Below are positions 24,233-38,244 of a stretch of DNA of 64,000 nt, piece by piece. How positions within the stretch are numbered: the stretch's first letter is position 1; the number at the start of each line of letters is the position of its first letter. The DNA comes from Seiridium cupressi. Lineage: Eukaryota > Ascomycota > Sordariomycetes > Amphisphaeriales > Sporocadaceae. A program made the position numbers and the translations under genes. The stretch is taken from positions 1-64,000 of the forward strand of contig JARVKI010000091.1 of assembly GCA_036674765.1 (NCBI GenBank), read 5' to 3'. The notes below the pieces were generated by a model, which had not been told where the DNA came from, did not search any database, and worked only from the letters and a program-made list of their open reading frames with translations.

Positions 24233-27200
24233 TCTCCGTATTAGTAAGCTCGGATCCAGGCTAGGAGCTCGCTGAATTGTAAGAAACCCCAAATTTCAAA
24301 AATTGAAAATTGAACACACCATCAGGCGTATGCAGATGTCTTCATCGTGCCTACTGCAGCGTCCCTGACTATTCCGTCATCATCTATCATGTGACCAAAA
24401 TTTCTAGAATATTACAGAATAGGCACGATGCATGTACCGGGATCATACGACTCCAGGAACCCCTGCGACAACGGGTAACTCATGCCAAATCAAAGAGCGT
24501 GGGGTTTTCTCAGGAACAGCCCAATTTATATAATCAGCTCTGGAAGGGTTGCGGGATTCCAACTTGCCAACGCCCATAGTCGAATTTGGTAGATTCTTGG
24601 AGAGCCCAAAGATGACGGTGAGGTATTTGACACTGAGCCATGACTGGGTTCGAGGACAAACAATAAGGATTGTCTTGCCTCAGGAGCGAGGCACTTCGCC
24701 CGAACCGGATCTGCCGCAACTCAATATAGACGTTTAATGAACGACCTTCCGCATCCAAAACACCAGAGCAGCCAGCTCACAGTCCGTTTTCGCGATTCTT
24801 AATGAACTGTCAATAATCATGCGGTCTTGTCAGTGGCACCTGAAACCCAAAATGGCAGTTTGCTGCTGTTAGACGCGGTGATCTTGAGATCGATTGATGA
24901 GCAAGTACTACTTCGTCTATCAACCCAACATGTACGTCGCTCTCAAGTACCAGTGTTCAACTACCAGTATGGAGCTCGCTAACAAGATCGTACACTAGCC
25001 AAGGAAAAAAAATATGGCAAGCTCGAGGCACGGTGCGCCAGTACTCACCGACACAAGTGATCTTTTCGATTGGGCATCTCAACAACTACGACGCAGTGTA
25101 CAGCTGTATTGTTCTTGTATTTTGAGCTTTGCTGTACCACGAATTCACGGACGACAAATTCCTCTGAACCATGTGTTACAACTACTACGCCCGGGTTGCC
25201 CTGCACCAAATACTTTATCGAGGGGTTGCGCGACGACTTACTCAGACTGTGCTGTCAGAGAATAGCTTCAGTGAGATCAGCTTCATATACCGGGACTTTG
25301 GCAAGGCAGCCATGATCCTACCAGAGGTCCAAGTTCTAGAGATTATACCCTGGGGAATGCGAATCGCCGGATACTTCACAATGGCTGGTCTGAAGGCCAA
25401 GTGGTCTGCTTCTTTTGCGGCCATGTTGAGATGGCGCCAATGCGGCACTGCTTCAATCGTCTTTGCCTGTCCTGAAAGGGCCGATATCAAACAGGACGTA
25501 CATAGTACCCGCATGCCAGCCAGGCAGAGAAGAGGTCAGTCATAAGCTGCTGACACTGTTCTTTTCCTGGGGTGCTTCACATGTTGTTCCATCGCAGTCC
25601 AAAGAAATACGAGTATCCAATCGTGCTTGGACCCCACCCTCCTGCCTACAAGACGACAATGTCGCAACATCCTGGGCAGCTCCTCGCATTGTGTCGTCAC
25701 CACAGAGGAAATGCCCAAGGGTCTACGATGCGCCGATACCAGCGTGGGGTAGAGAAGCGGCAACGGGGTCGTTGATTCTACTGTATAGTCGCGACCCTGC
25801 GGAGTCCACAGTGGTGCCACACACACACAACCACGATGCAATGCAGAACAGCGGCGGCAAAGCACATATACTCGACATGAGACGGAAAAGTGGCACGCTT
25901 GCACCACAAACACGTTTTCTTTCCCTCCTTCATTTTGCGGTCGGACACGCAATGCTGGCCAAGGCAGCCCATCTGCTGCACAGAACACGGACTCGCCACG
26001 GAGCTTCCTTGTTGCAGTTGTTTGTCGGAACCCGACGATTCCTCGTCTCAACCGTTTTTGGACGCAGCTGCCAGGGCCCCTTGGATATACATGATGTAGG
26101 AGGGGGGAATACTTTTGACCCTCAAACCGCGACTTGCCTGTTGGGGAGGGAGGGGGCTGGCTGGTCAGAGAAACATACTTGGATTTCTTTATTGCTAAGC
26201 GCGTTTAACCTGGAAAACCCAGTATCTCATATTGTGGCTGAAAGTATGGTACTTGACGCTGCGAACTGTACTAGGTTATACTTGAACAATAAGCCTGTAG
26301 GATCCACCTGTCAAGTCAGAGATTTCGGAGTCTCGGAGCCTCGGAACTAGGACCCCTCGACTCATCTATCATGCCTGCCCATAGATCGGAAAGGTCCTAT
26401 TCTTCGTCGATGCCGCCAGTCCCAATTTTTGCAGGGGGGGAGCACATGTTGCGCGCTGCCCGCGCTATAGCTCAGCCAGGCCTCTCGCGTACGCATGTAC
26501 AGCAGCAGGGCGGAGCCTCGATCGGAGTGGTGGTGGAAAGTCTGAGCGTACATATGTACATACCGTTAAACCCCCACCGACGCCTTGCCTTGCCTTGCCT
26601 CTGCCTCCAGCCGAAGAATCCTCTCTCCACTTTGCCAGGGAGCCAGCCCACATGTGAATCCTTGCTGCAGATCTGCGAGTCTGACCCTATCAAACCACAT
26701 CGATCCGGGACCGTTTTTGTCGACACTCGAGAGTGCCTGCGAAACGACTGCCGTTGTCGGGCAAGGCTGAACGGTCATCAGGGGAGCTAGATCAGGTTTT
26801 GGCATGCAGCTCGCACACAGGGGGGTTTTCATTCTCGACTGTTTGAAACCTGGACGCATAACGCTGGCTGTTCTCAGCCTTCACAGAATGCATACAAAAA
26901 ATACATGTACGACTAGCGACAAGGAGACAGCCGGGACTACTTCGTCCTCTAACACCCCAGAGAACCCGCATAAGGGGGCAGCACCATGAGTAATTATGTA
27001 CCTATGATGGGATGGAGAGAACCGGCAGTAGTGCGGGTCTCGGGAATGCAGGTTCGACGGGTAACGGACTAGCGTATACGCACTTCGCTTTTCCTCTCCC
27101 TGGTCGAGGTGCCATCTTTACCGAGGGGCCTCGGTGTAGCTGCAGTGGGTTTGCTAGACGACCCTCTGTGCCGTATGCAAGGAGCTGTAAGCATCTCACT

Positions 27201-28403
27201 CTGGGTCCTCGAGGTGTTGATGGTAGTGGTGGCCACGCTTGCTGACTAGAAGGCAAAAACCAGCGTGGAATGCAACTGCGGATACAAAAGTCAAGGGCCT
27301 TGGCAGGTAGGGGCAGGGGGCCGGCATTAGGAGCGTATCGTATGCAAATACAATCATCTACATGATGAGATCAAGTGAGGTCCAGTAAGATCAGAGGCCT
27401 GCCTCCACATCACGACACTAGAGATTGCAGCCCGTATGGCCATGGCATGGTCATTACGCTCAAACGCCCCTTACATGCTGTATCGTGACTGTCCGTCTGT
27501 TCTGAGCGAGCGACGACTGGAAGGAGCGGCGACACTCAGAACACAGCTCTTACATGTAAATGATGGCATCTTCGCCTCCCAGGTGCGGAATTGCTTGTGA
27601 AACTGCAGGTACACGGGAAATAAATAGTGTTAGTATTGGGCTTGACGAGCGTTGTGGGGTAAGAAAAAGATGTATAGGGAGGCACACCCATTATACAAGT
27701 ACCGCCAGCCGCGTGTCGCGAACCCCCTCCGTGTCGTAGTGAGTATTGCATACCTTAGGTACGCACGTAAGCCACCAGTGCAGCCGCCATCAGATACCGT
27801 GCAAGTCGGCCAGCCAGTCAACCTACCAGTCACACTTACCCTTGATGTGGCTGGGCCTCGCCTTATTCGGGTACCGTCGGAGATCGGTGAGTGAGCGGCC
27901 GGTGAGGTATGTGGTTCTGAATCCTAAATACACTCTGTGCAACATCAATACTACCCGCTCTTGTGAAACTTACGGCACGAAGCAATAAGGACCAGTCAAG
28001 CAGTGTGACAGACAGTTTTCCCCGTATGCATCGACCAAGATTGGGTGGGTAGCATCGGGCGCCATCTGGCGGCGTTCTAGAACTCCTCGTTTGAACCTGC
28101 TTGGCTGCACGTCAGATCAATTCTGCATCATGAGAACCGCAGTCACGCGCGCCGGATATGTAACCGACATCCCGTGTCACGGGCCGAAAGGCTCTGGTTA
28201 TAACTAGCCGCGGTTTGATCATATGATACGCAGGCGAGTGATGCAGTGTTTGTAAACCTCTCTTTGGGATTTCACGCTCCAACGCCTACTCGTGAGTCTA
28301 AAGTATACAGAAGCGCAGGCGATAGCCGCGATGCCATTGCAACTTTTCATACAACAGTGCCTGAACTCCTTAGCCCCTATGGTGACCCATTTACATCTCC
28401 CAG
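24233..28403. other. Gene-poor region between CIA2 and SNU114 (convergent)
   Basis: 4.2 kb between two convergent genes. The longest open frame is 295 codons on the plus strand (25463-26350), with no recognised domain and with overlapping open frames on the other strand (25536-26051). A CCTTG tandem lies near 26584. Unusually long for a 3'-3' spacer in this window. No gene is called. Confidence 0.5.
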
Positions 28404-31400
28404 TTACAGCTGCAAAAGACCGTTTTCGATCAGGTTTTGGTAAAACTCGGGCTCCAAGAACTTTGCAACGCTCACATCCTCACTCAAACCCTTTCGCCTC
28501 CTCGTCTTGAGGACAAAGTCTCTTGCGGTGGCTTGGGCATCAGCTTGCTGTAGCGGGCGGAGAACCACGTCTTTATCCAGCGGATCGCCAGGCACCTTTT
28601 GCCACTTATCGAATACCAAGCTTACGTTTGCCCTGCCTTGCGTCTGGATCCGCACATCGGTCTCGAAGCCAAAGGAGTCAATCACGGGTAACAAGCCTTG
28701 GACGCGGTAAAGCGGAGTTCCTGCCACTGGGCCGTCCACCAGCACGTGGCCGCGGCGGCGCGCAAGCACATTGTAGAGCACGGGAACTGCATCTTGTGGC
28801 CCAGTCATGTCACAAGCGTATAGCGGCTCCATCAGGCGCGGGCTAGCCATCAGAAATGATGAATAGCATGCCCGGCGAGCGGTGGGAATGATCTGGCCAC
28901 CTCCTCTGAAGATGGCCTCGTTTGCCAAGGTGGCGTCCATGATGCGGAATTTCGTATTGCGGATTGCTGTTCAGGTAGGTACTCCATTAGCCACATCCTG
29001 ACTTACAGTAGCGCTATGCAGTAGTTGTTCGTAGTATAGGAGAGATATGATCAAGTCATAGCGTAGAGTGGGCTGTTGGGGGGGGGGGGGGAATGACGAC
29101 AATGGCTTTGGCATGGGCATTGATTTAGGCTATGGCAGCAACATGAAGCATGAAAGGAGTAGGGCGATCTATCTCAAAGCACTTGCTCGAGCTGCCCGAT
29201 CCCCGTCATCGTTGATGCGTCTTAGGCCCGAATAGGCAAATTTTGTTCATCTTTGAGTTGAAATGCAGGACCTACAATGCCAAGACATAGACGGACGAAC
29301 TCCCAGGGCCGCTGCCGACCACTGATCAGGGAGTGACACTGGGATTTCGGTAACGCTAAGTAATGCCAGTGACGAGGGTCTTAGCCAACCGAGGGGCAGG
29401 GGAAATGGGTGACCCGGCCTTGCCCTGGCAAGTACCGCACATGAGTACCACTTTGTGCTCAACGGGGATGATGGGAAATACATGCTAAGCGGTACTTGCC
29501 GCGAAAATTGCAAGTCATCAGCGCTGTAGCAGAGAACCAGCCACACGGCATCTAATGCAAGAGACGCAAGCGCAGGTCGTGCACAAAGTCGAGAGAGGAT
29601 CCAGCCACACAGGTAGCTTGACAGCAAATGCTTTGGACGAGCAGGGGTTGAGGGGCTAGCCATGGGGCTCCAAGATGAGGGTACGTACTCTACTTATGCC
29701 CCTCCCGACGCTTATCGAGATTCGACTGAAAGTATTCAGGGGGCATGCTTTCGAGTGGACTGGACGTTCATCGGGAGCTTCGCCAGGTATCATCAGAGAG
29801 CCTAGATACGCCTCAAACTGAACTATGGGGAGCTTTGTCATAGAGTACGACAGGAAGGTGATCAAAACAAAACAGTGCAGATGATGGGGGGGCATAATGA
29901 AGCAAATATAGCATATAGTGCAGATGTGGTGGGGTTGGCGAGGTAGGTCGACGTAAGTGAAACCAGGAAATGTATGGGGAGAGACTTACGTTCTTCGCAT
30001 AACGGGCCTTCGCGGGCTGCCCAACTGAACCCTTGGCGTATAGTTTCTCGTACCGTCTTGAGCAGACTCTTATCGACCTGCCGAACACGTTAGGTTCCAT
30101 TTGGGATACTGAAGACTAGCACTGCATTGAGAAGTTCAAACAGTGATTCGTGAGGCTGAAAGCGACAACGATCAGACAACGAGATAATTGCCAGATCGAG
30201 CCGCGCGTCGCCACATTCTGGGAACCTTCGACTCGTCAAACGATGCTGTCTGTGAGGGCGGCGCCTAGAGGTTCCTGAAACAACGCTATCTGAGAGAGCG
30301 GCCATAACAGGTAACATGAATGATCAAAAATACACAACGGTGTCCAAACGTACCTCTGATGGAAGTGTGTCGTCCTGCAGGATGTTTGGGCCCATTTCGT
30401 CCGGTCCAAATGCCCAAATGCTTCGTGCTGCAAGTAGATCCCATCCGTGCTTTTCCTCGAAGAATTTGGCAACTTTGCGGGTGCCGTCTCGCATCTGGAC
30501 GCGTCCGGATTCGATATCCTCTGCGATGCCGTCCTCCAGTGGCTCAGCTACCATGGTAATCTGGTTCTTCTTGTTTGGTGTGATGGCATAGCATTTCGTT
30601 TGCGAGACCTCATCGACGGTCTCACAAAATCGGGTTACGGGATCCGAGACCTTGATCTCCATGTCTGCAAATACGCGTCGTAGATCGTGTAGAACACAGT
30701 CCATATACAACTCACCAGTGCCGAGAACAACGTGCTCCCCCGACTCTTCGACCTTCGTTGTGATCAAGGGGTAGCTCTTGTTGATTTTTCGGAGACCGTC
30801 CAGCATCTTGGGTAGCTCAGACGGATTGATAGGTTCGACGGCGACTTTCAGGACCGACTCGGTGAAATTTGTAATTGGTTTGAAGATGTACGCATCCTCG
30901 TCATCCTCTAGTGTAGGCGGCACAACAGTTGCTGATTTGACTATTGAATTGTCGATACCACCGAGTAATGCCCAGTTTCCTGCTGGTACGCCGTCCGTAG
31001 GAATGCTATATCGCGTCTCGGCAATGCCGACCGCTGAGATAGTTCCCAGAGCCATGTCTTCCTCATCGTCGATAGAGTAGCCCTCACCTAGCACGCGTAC
31101 TTGCATGCCTGGTTTTGCAATGCCACTCATGACACGGCCAAGCGACGAGAAGCTTTTGCCGTCAGCCGAGCTGAAGAGCTTTGTGACATGGACAACCAAA
31201 GGGCCATCTTGGTCGCAGGACTTCATCGCATCGGCGACCTTTGTATCTAATGGGCCGGTGTAGTAGCGTTCCAACTTTCGCTGGGCGCCCTCGACCGGCG
31301 AGGGGACGTGCTGAACGATCATGTCCACAAAGCCTGTAGAGGGCCCAAAGAACTGCTCGCAGACCAGTTTTAGGACGACTTTAGCATCTGCCGTGTACTG

Positions 31401-32724
31401 CGAGGGCTTCAGGGCTATACCCAAGCTTGCGAGCGTCTCCTTCAGCTCATCCGGATTCTGACTGATAGAATGTGAGAAGATCTTATAGATTGGCTCCATT
31501 ATGAAGTTGACAAAAGCCCTCTTTGCCTGTTGTTCGCCAGGGAGAGGTTTCCGGCTGAATGTCCTTTTCTTGGGGTTGAAGTAGACATCACCCCATAGGC
31601 GTCTAGCAAATTCGTCCGTATTCACCCCCGGGTAGCTCTCAGCGTACATCTTGGCAAAGGATTGGAGAGTGAAGCACCAGCCCATCTCTGAACAAGCGAA
31701 AAGCACATTGCCCCTCTCCGGACTCAACCGTTTTGTCTCTCCGGATCCAGGGAGTGTGTTTTCGATGATAGTGTTGACTTCCTCGACCACATGCTTCAGC
31801 TTGAAATATGCATCATTCGGAGGGAGCCGAAGTTCCAGTATAAGCCGGTCGAGCTTGTTGAGTATCAAAGTCATGGGGAGATCCTCCAAGACAGCGTGCT
31901 TAATGATCTGCTCAGTGTTGACCTGAACACCCTCAACAACGTCGACAACAAGAGCAACGCCATCGACCAGCCGCAAAGAAGATGCCACCTCATCGACAAA
32001 GTTGACATGCCCGGGAGTGTCGAGGATGTTGAAGAGATGCGACTTTCCCTTCGTGCTTTGCAACACCAAGCTCATAGGTGCTGCCTTGACCGAAACTCCC
32101 CTCTCCCTCTCGATAACAGAGGTGTCGGTGTATCTCAGCTGCTCGTCTCGCTTCTTCCCAGTCCGCTTTTCCAGTCTTTCTTGTATGTCGTGTGTCTCAA
32201 GAACCAGCATGTCCATAAAGGCCGTCTTTCCATGGTGGAGGTGTCCGGCGAGGGCAACATTGCGTATTTGTTCTGGGAAGTTCATGAGATCTGTCATAAA
32301 GCCTCGGTCGTAGACGACTGGAGGCAGGTTGGCCTCCTCGATCGTGAACTTTCTCGTATCTAGGGGCGCGATAATAGGCTGTGTGAGCGGTTGCGCATCC
32401 TCCTCCTGGACCATGGTCTCGACATCTTCCCCATAGACCTGTTGTGCCGTCGGATAGTATTGCTTGTCTTCGTGTAGGATCACAGCGTTCGACGGCCCGT
32501 CATCAATCTCCATCAACTCCTGACCCGTGGCTTCAGGCGCGGCCTCGGACTGCTCGTCATCGTAGATGTAAGCGCCCGCATCCAGGCCATGCTCGGACTC
32601 TTCCTCAGATGCTTCGGCCTCTTCGCCAATGAAATTGCCGAACCTGCAAAGAGATCTGGGTTAGCAGATGGCGGTAATCCCTTTTTTTAAGGTGCATCAC
32701 TCACTCATCATAGAGGTCATCCAT
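28404..32724 (-). CDS. snu114: SNU114/EFTUD2, U5 snRNP GTPase
   Basis: Four exons on the minus strand, 32724-32705, 32643-30354, 30077-29990 and 28966-28404, give 986 aa (human EFTUD2 is 972). An acidic N-terminal region is followed by an EF-2-like GTPase: P-loop GHLHHGKTAF near residue 140, DTPGHVNF (G3) and NKLDRL (G4). Then come EF-2-type domains II to V: WDLLAARSIWAFGPD, LPSE joined to VDKSLLKTV across intron 2, FRGGGQIIPTARRACYSSFL, and the C-terminal TRRRKGLSEDVSV motif. The family controls Prp28/Brr2-dependent spliceosome activation and disassembly in the nucleus. Introns are 61, 276 and 1,023 nt. The last (28967-29989) is about ten times the usual length here, so an ORF-only reading would split the gene in two. 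It shares its 5' region with ERG10. Confidence 0.96.
29078..29091 (+). repeat. G homopolymer, 14 nt, within SNU114 intron 3
   Basis: Run of 14 G on the plus strand. In the SNU114 pre-mRNA it is a C14 tract about 110 nt before the 3' splice site. Confidence 0.95.
29427..29500. repeat. Perfect 12-bp inverted repeat in SNU114 intron 3
   Basis: GGCAAGTACCGC (29427-29438) and its exact reverse complement GCGGTACTTGCC (29489-29500), separated by 50 nt. The left arm also takes part in a smaller overlapping palindrome (CTTGCC, 2 nt, GGCAAG). It could form a stem-loop in the unspliced RNA. No protein-coding sequence is recognised around it. Confidence 0.8.
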
Positions 32725-33656
32725 TGCTGTTGCTGCTGGGGATTGAAGAGGTGGTGATTGTAATGACAAGATCAGTCATTCACAGTTGCGCGCGACTGGA
32801 ACTCTCGAAAAAAGTGAACCTAGGAAACTGCGACAAGGCTGCAGTTGCTCCTGTGTGTGGCGCGTAAAAGTGGCACTAAACTCGGCGCTATGCAAGGCTG
32901 AAGGCAGGCGTCTCCATGGGTACATGTATCCAGAGAGGACGACGCCAAGCCTCGACCCATCCGATAGCGGGAGAATGCCCCTCCATGTGATTTCAGGACA
33001 AGCTCCTAAGAGCTCATGTACATACGGTATGCCGACCTGGGCTGTCTTGTCGGTATCCCTGGCAAAGGGCACAGTCTATACTTGGTTGTCGAATCATGTT
33101 TATCTACATTCACAATCTGTGGGATTACCAGCATAGGAAATCGCCCTATTTCCCTATACGGCTTATCCGACCCGGCCACTGCTGATTCGGGCCACAAATA
33201 TTCTTCTGTCCAGTACTACACTAGTCGGCCAAGGGGGAGCTCTAGCTGGTTGAGAATCGCTGTATACCTGGCTTCGCACTGGGATTGGCTCTGGGATTCG
33301 CTACGCATGTCCTATAGATAAACAGCTAAGCCCGAACGAATGTGATCGTCTGTCCCCCGGGAGCCGCCTTGCACTGCTGGCATCAATAATGGCAGCAAAT
33401 CAATACCTAATGGCCTGATCAGGACCCCACGCACTGCACTTGCATGTAGGAAGCTCCCACGGTGGTGTCGTCTGCTGCAAGGAGGGGCGGTGAGGGGCAC
33501 TCAAGCCGATTTTGGTCAAAAAAAGGGGACCTGTCAGCTCAACATTTTCGTAGCATGTTCGGAGAGACAATCTTTCCTTCCTGCCCTCGTGAGCATTCCT
33601 ATTCTTCTGTTGTCTTGTGCCGTCCTGTCTCGTGATTTCCAACCAAGTCTGCCAAC
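32725..33656. promoter_or_regulatory. Divergent promoter region SNU114 / ERG10
   Basis: 932 bp between the two start codons, with genes on opposite strands reading outward. A pyrimidine-rich stretch lies near 33590-33640 just before the ERG10 ATG. No specific binding site is claimed. Confidence 0.6.
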
Positions 33657-35098
<1,442 letters not shown>

Positions 35099-36066
35099 CT
35101 ATATAGCAGCTCGAGGCTGTAGGACAGATTTATCAGGGCTCATGAGGTCAGGAACCGTCGTATAAAGCTATGAATCACGTAGATATGACGAATACTGGGA
35201 CAAAGATATATACCCCAACCTACTCAACGCTATGGGTTACGACCGAACTATAGGAAGGATATGATATCAGCCATATAGATTACACCGCTCAACGCGGATC
35301 GGAATTGAGTGAACACTAGATTATGACTGGTTATAATCGCCTTAACATATCATGAGGACCTCGTAGTTTAAGGATTTTACACTGTGGAATAAAGCCTTTC
35401 GTGGTAGAAGCTGATGGAACTTTATGAAACAACCACATAAGGGCGTTTCAAATAAATTTTTATTCACACGGTAAATAAAGACATAAAGGACGCTCTTGTA
35501 GGTATCGCATCAACTGAGCTTCGGATTTGCCGCTCTCCCAACTCCAAGTATGATACTCGAAGATATCGGTTATTATATTTGAACAGCTATTATAACAATG
35601 TAATCAGACTATACCTCACGAGCATTCAGCTCATTGAATTTGATCTGCTCAGAAGGATTCAGCATTGGCGGCTGTCAATTCCGTCTCATCGCCTTTTGTG
35701 AAGTAGCATCGTAGCTCACTGTGGTCTTCGATTCACCGAAAACTAAACAGCCGTGGCTCAAAGTGACGGTCTTCACACTCGATTACGAAGGAGCCGTTGC
35801 AATTGTATGGAATATCTCCCGAAAGGCTGCGGAGCTCAAGTTAGGCACTCCAGTCTAACGCGGTTGGTGATGTTAAGCAGAATACTGCCTGGGTGAGTGC
35901 CGCCATAGAAGTACGCCCTGACCATCATTTCAGGAACACCGCTACTGTCTACTGGTTGCGATATCCATATATAATGTTCGAAGCTGCGCCTTTTGGTTAA
36001 ATATCGTTAAAGTATGCTTAAAACTAGAGTAGCACAGACGGAGCAGGGTCCAAAGTGGGAGGGAAA

Positions 36067-36076
36067 GGGGGGGGGG
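36067..36076 (+). repeat. G homopolymer, 10 nt
   Basis: Run of 10 G on the plus strand inside a longer purine-rich stretch (about 36051-36105). Confidence 0.95.
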
Positions 36077-36685
36077 AGAAGAAGGATAGAGAGAGAGTTC
36101 CAGGAAGTGAGCCTGTATGTTCATCAAAAACAGACTCATCATTGAAGCACTACATCGCATTGCTGTTCGCACACAGCAAATGCATTTCTACAGCATCAAT
36201 GCACCAATACCTCCAAGCCCAGGAATTCTATCCGAAAACACAAGGGTTTGGTACGGCTGGCCTCACTCGGTCAATAGCGTTTCGAGAAACTTCTCATGGA
36301 GGATATGTCGATATGGTTTACAAGAAAGTCATCCATGTTCGTATTGCGGGGCACTAGATTTACTTTCATGTATACAGCGACATGAACAATGCGCCTAAAA
36401 CTGTTCGCGGCTCTCGAAGGCTACAAACTTCAAATGACCATACAGACTTGCATGGTCACTCTATTATATTCTATATGATTGACATCTATTGCTGTAGGAG
36501 TGACATCACAGCCGGCATGTTGAATAATGATTCGAGCGAGTCCACGCTGTCTGGACATACATTCAGCGCTTACGATTTGAGAGAGCTCGAGCGCCTAATG
36601 GCGGCCAGCATTTCTTGAGATAGCGGAGAACTTAGCCTCTATCACACCCTGTGGATACTATAATAAACCAGATTTGCTTCAGCAA

Positions 36686-36766
36686 TCTCGATTAGTATAG
36701 TGGTCAGTATGCCAGCTTGTCATTAACAACCCGCTGGAGACCGGGGTTCAATTCCCCGATCGAGAG
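36686..36766 (+). tRNA. tRNA-Asp (GTC) with a 9-nt intron-like insertion
   Basis: The cloverleaf folds by hand. Acceptor TCTCGAT pairs perfectly with ATCGAGA. The D stem is GTAT/GTAT with the G10-U25 pair. The anticodon stem is CCAGC/GCTGG around TTGTCA, and the T arm is CGGGG-TTCAATT-CCCCG. Discriminator G73 and G10-U25 are Asp identity features. The anticodon loop has nine extra bases after position 37, the canonical tRNA intron site. The A-box region (TAGTATAGTGG) and B box (GGTTCAATTCC) are intact, and TTTT follows about 10 nt downstream. The acceptor stem differs from the common fungal Asp sequence, so a diverged copy is possible. Confidence 0.78.
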
Positions 36767-38244
36767 CGTTGAACTTTTGCCAGCCTGAGCTAGAAACCAT
36801 GAGGCTCTATCTCTCAGCTGAATTGAGGAATCCAATCATTCGCAATCCATAGTGATCGTATTGCAGAGAGCACGCTGCTTTCTTTTGTGTGTTGAGCGCG
36901 TATGGGAGCAGTTTAAGGACGAGCGTGAACGTTGGGCCAGACCAAGGCAAGCCAGGCATCCCTGTGAGCTTCTGAAACTAGTCGCATACGCTGAAACTCC
37001 TCGGCCTCTGGAACTACGATCACCTCATCCCAGCGATTGGTTCGTTGACACGTTCTTTAGTCCTACATAGACCGACACGCCTTTGGTCCCAAAGTTTTGC
37101 ACTTGGAACGGATTCGCCGATTTTTGTACAAGACCCAGAGTGGGAAATCATTCATGATCGGGTTGCCTATGTATATACATAGGTATCCTTTGAGGTGTTT
37201 GGCAAGAAAACTGGCAGATATGATGCGCCAAAAGTCGCGACCCTAGCAAGGCGTCGCATATTCCGCCTGGGACTTCATAATACATCCCAGGCAGGGCGCC
37301 AACACAATTTGTGTCGTGTTACCAGCTGGGGTCCTGCTTCTTTTTTTAAAAGCTGTGCAATCGGTCTCCTTTTTTACTGTTGTTGCAGCGGTCTTGGATA
37401 GCGCCATGTGGTGTTGTCTCGCCTAGGGCCCGACCTCAAACACCCCTCGTCAGGGGCACGTCTCACTACCCCCCGCCGTCACTGCGCTCCACCCCTGTCT
37501 CCAGAAGGCGGCTCAGCAACTCTATTCACACTCTGGCCGCAGACTTGTGAGAGCCGCTTGGGTTCTCGGCAGGGACATTCGTGACACCCTGGACGACCAT
37601 GGGCCTCTCATTGGTCAATTAAGTTTAAGGTAGGCTGTCAAGGACCTTGACTTGCATCAGTCTGCATCAAGTCCCATTGGAAGTGCAATCATCAGCATGC
37701 TCGGCCCCAGTCGAAACCATTTCCAAACTAGTTGGATCACGTACCGCTGGGACGAGGTCTTCTAGACCTTCTGCTGCTACTCCGGTACGACTTCCAGTTT
37801 CGTCCCATCTTCTCCCAAATCCTCCACATCTCTCCATACCTTCTTGCCCGTTGATGTGTTTCCCTTCGTACGTGGCCTCGTTGGTTTGACCCGGCATCTA
37901 TTCTTTTCTGTGATGCCCGTGCAAGACTCGACCTGGTTGCCTCGGCTTTATGTTTGCCGTTCTTTCCGATAATACCTAGCGGTGCTTGGCCGTCCTATGT
38001 TCACGCTTGTCGATCTGTTTGTCCCTCTCCTTTGGTGATCTGTACGAGGAACCAGGAACCAGAAATCCAAGAAGTAAACAGCATCGCCACTCTTCACGCT
38101 CCTTACTACACCCGGGTTGATCCCATATAATCCATAACGGCTGGTCTGTTTGTTTACTCACTCCGACGATATTATACAGGACAGTGTCAAGGTCTGTAAT
38201 ACGCGGCTGGAAAGGCACCGGTCGCCGTCAGAATCCGATTCAGG

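Larger units (their letters stand above)
35099..38244. other. Intergenic region between ERG10 and the secreted-protein gene (contains tRNA-Asp)
   Basis: 3.1 kb. The first 1.5 kb is relatively AT-rich. It holds one tRNA-Asp gene (listed separately) and a G10 tract. No protein gene is supported. The stretch 37400-38244 is pyrimidine-rich, as expected of the promoter/leader of the next gene. Confidence 0.5.

Noticed and set aside
25463..26350. 295-codon plus-strand open frame
   Set aside because: No domain, overlapping open frames on the opposite strand, irregular composition and no supporting splice partner.
29720..29800. Possible C/D-box snoRNA in SNU114 intron 3 (TGATGAT and a later CTGA on the minus strand)
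   Set aside because: No terminal stem pairs the flanks of the two boxes and I cannot point to an rRNA target, so the boxes alone are not enough.
28404..32516. Reading SNU114 as two separate genes because two long open frames lie 1.4 kb apart
   Set aside because: A conserved 88-nt exon (30077-29990) links them in phase, and both parts match successive domains of one protein.
35865..35930. Text resembling parts of 5S rRNA (GTTAAGCAG followed by GGGTGAGTGCCGCC)
   Set aside because: Only two short patches match; the flanking stems and the region between do not fold or align as 5S, so coincidence or a very decayed copy is more likely.
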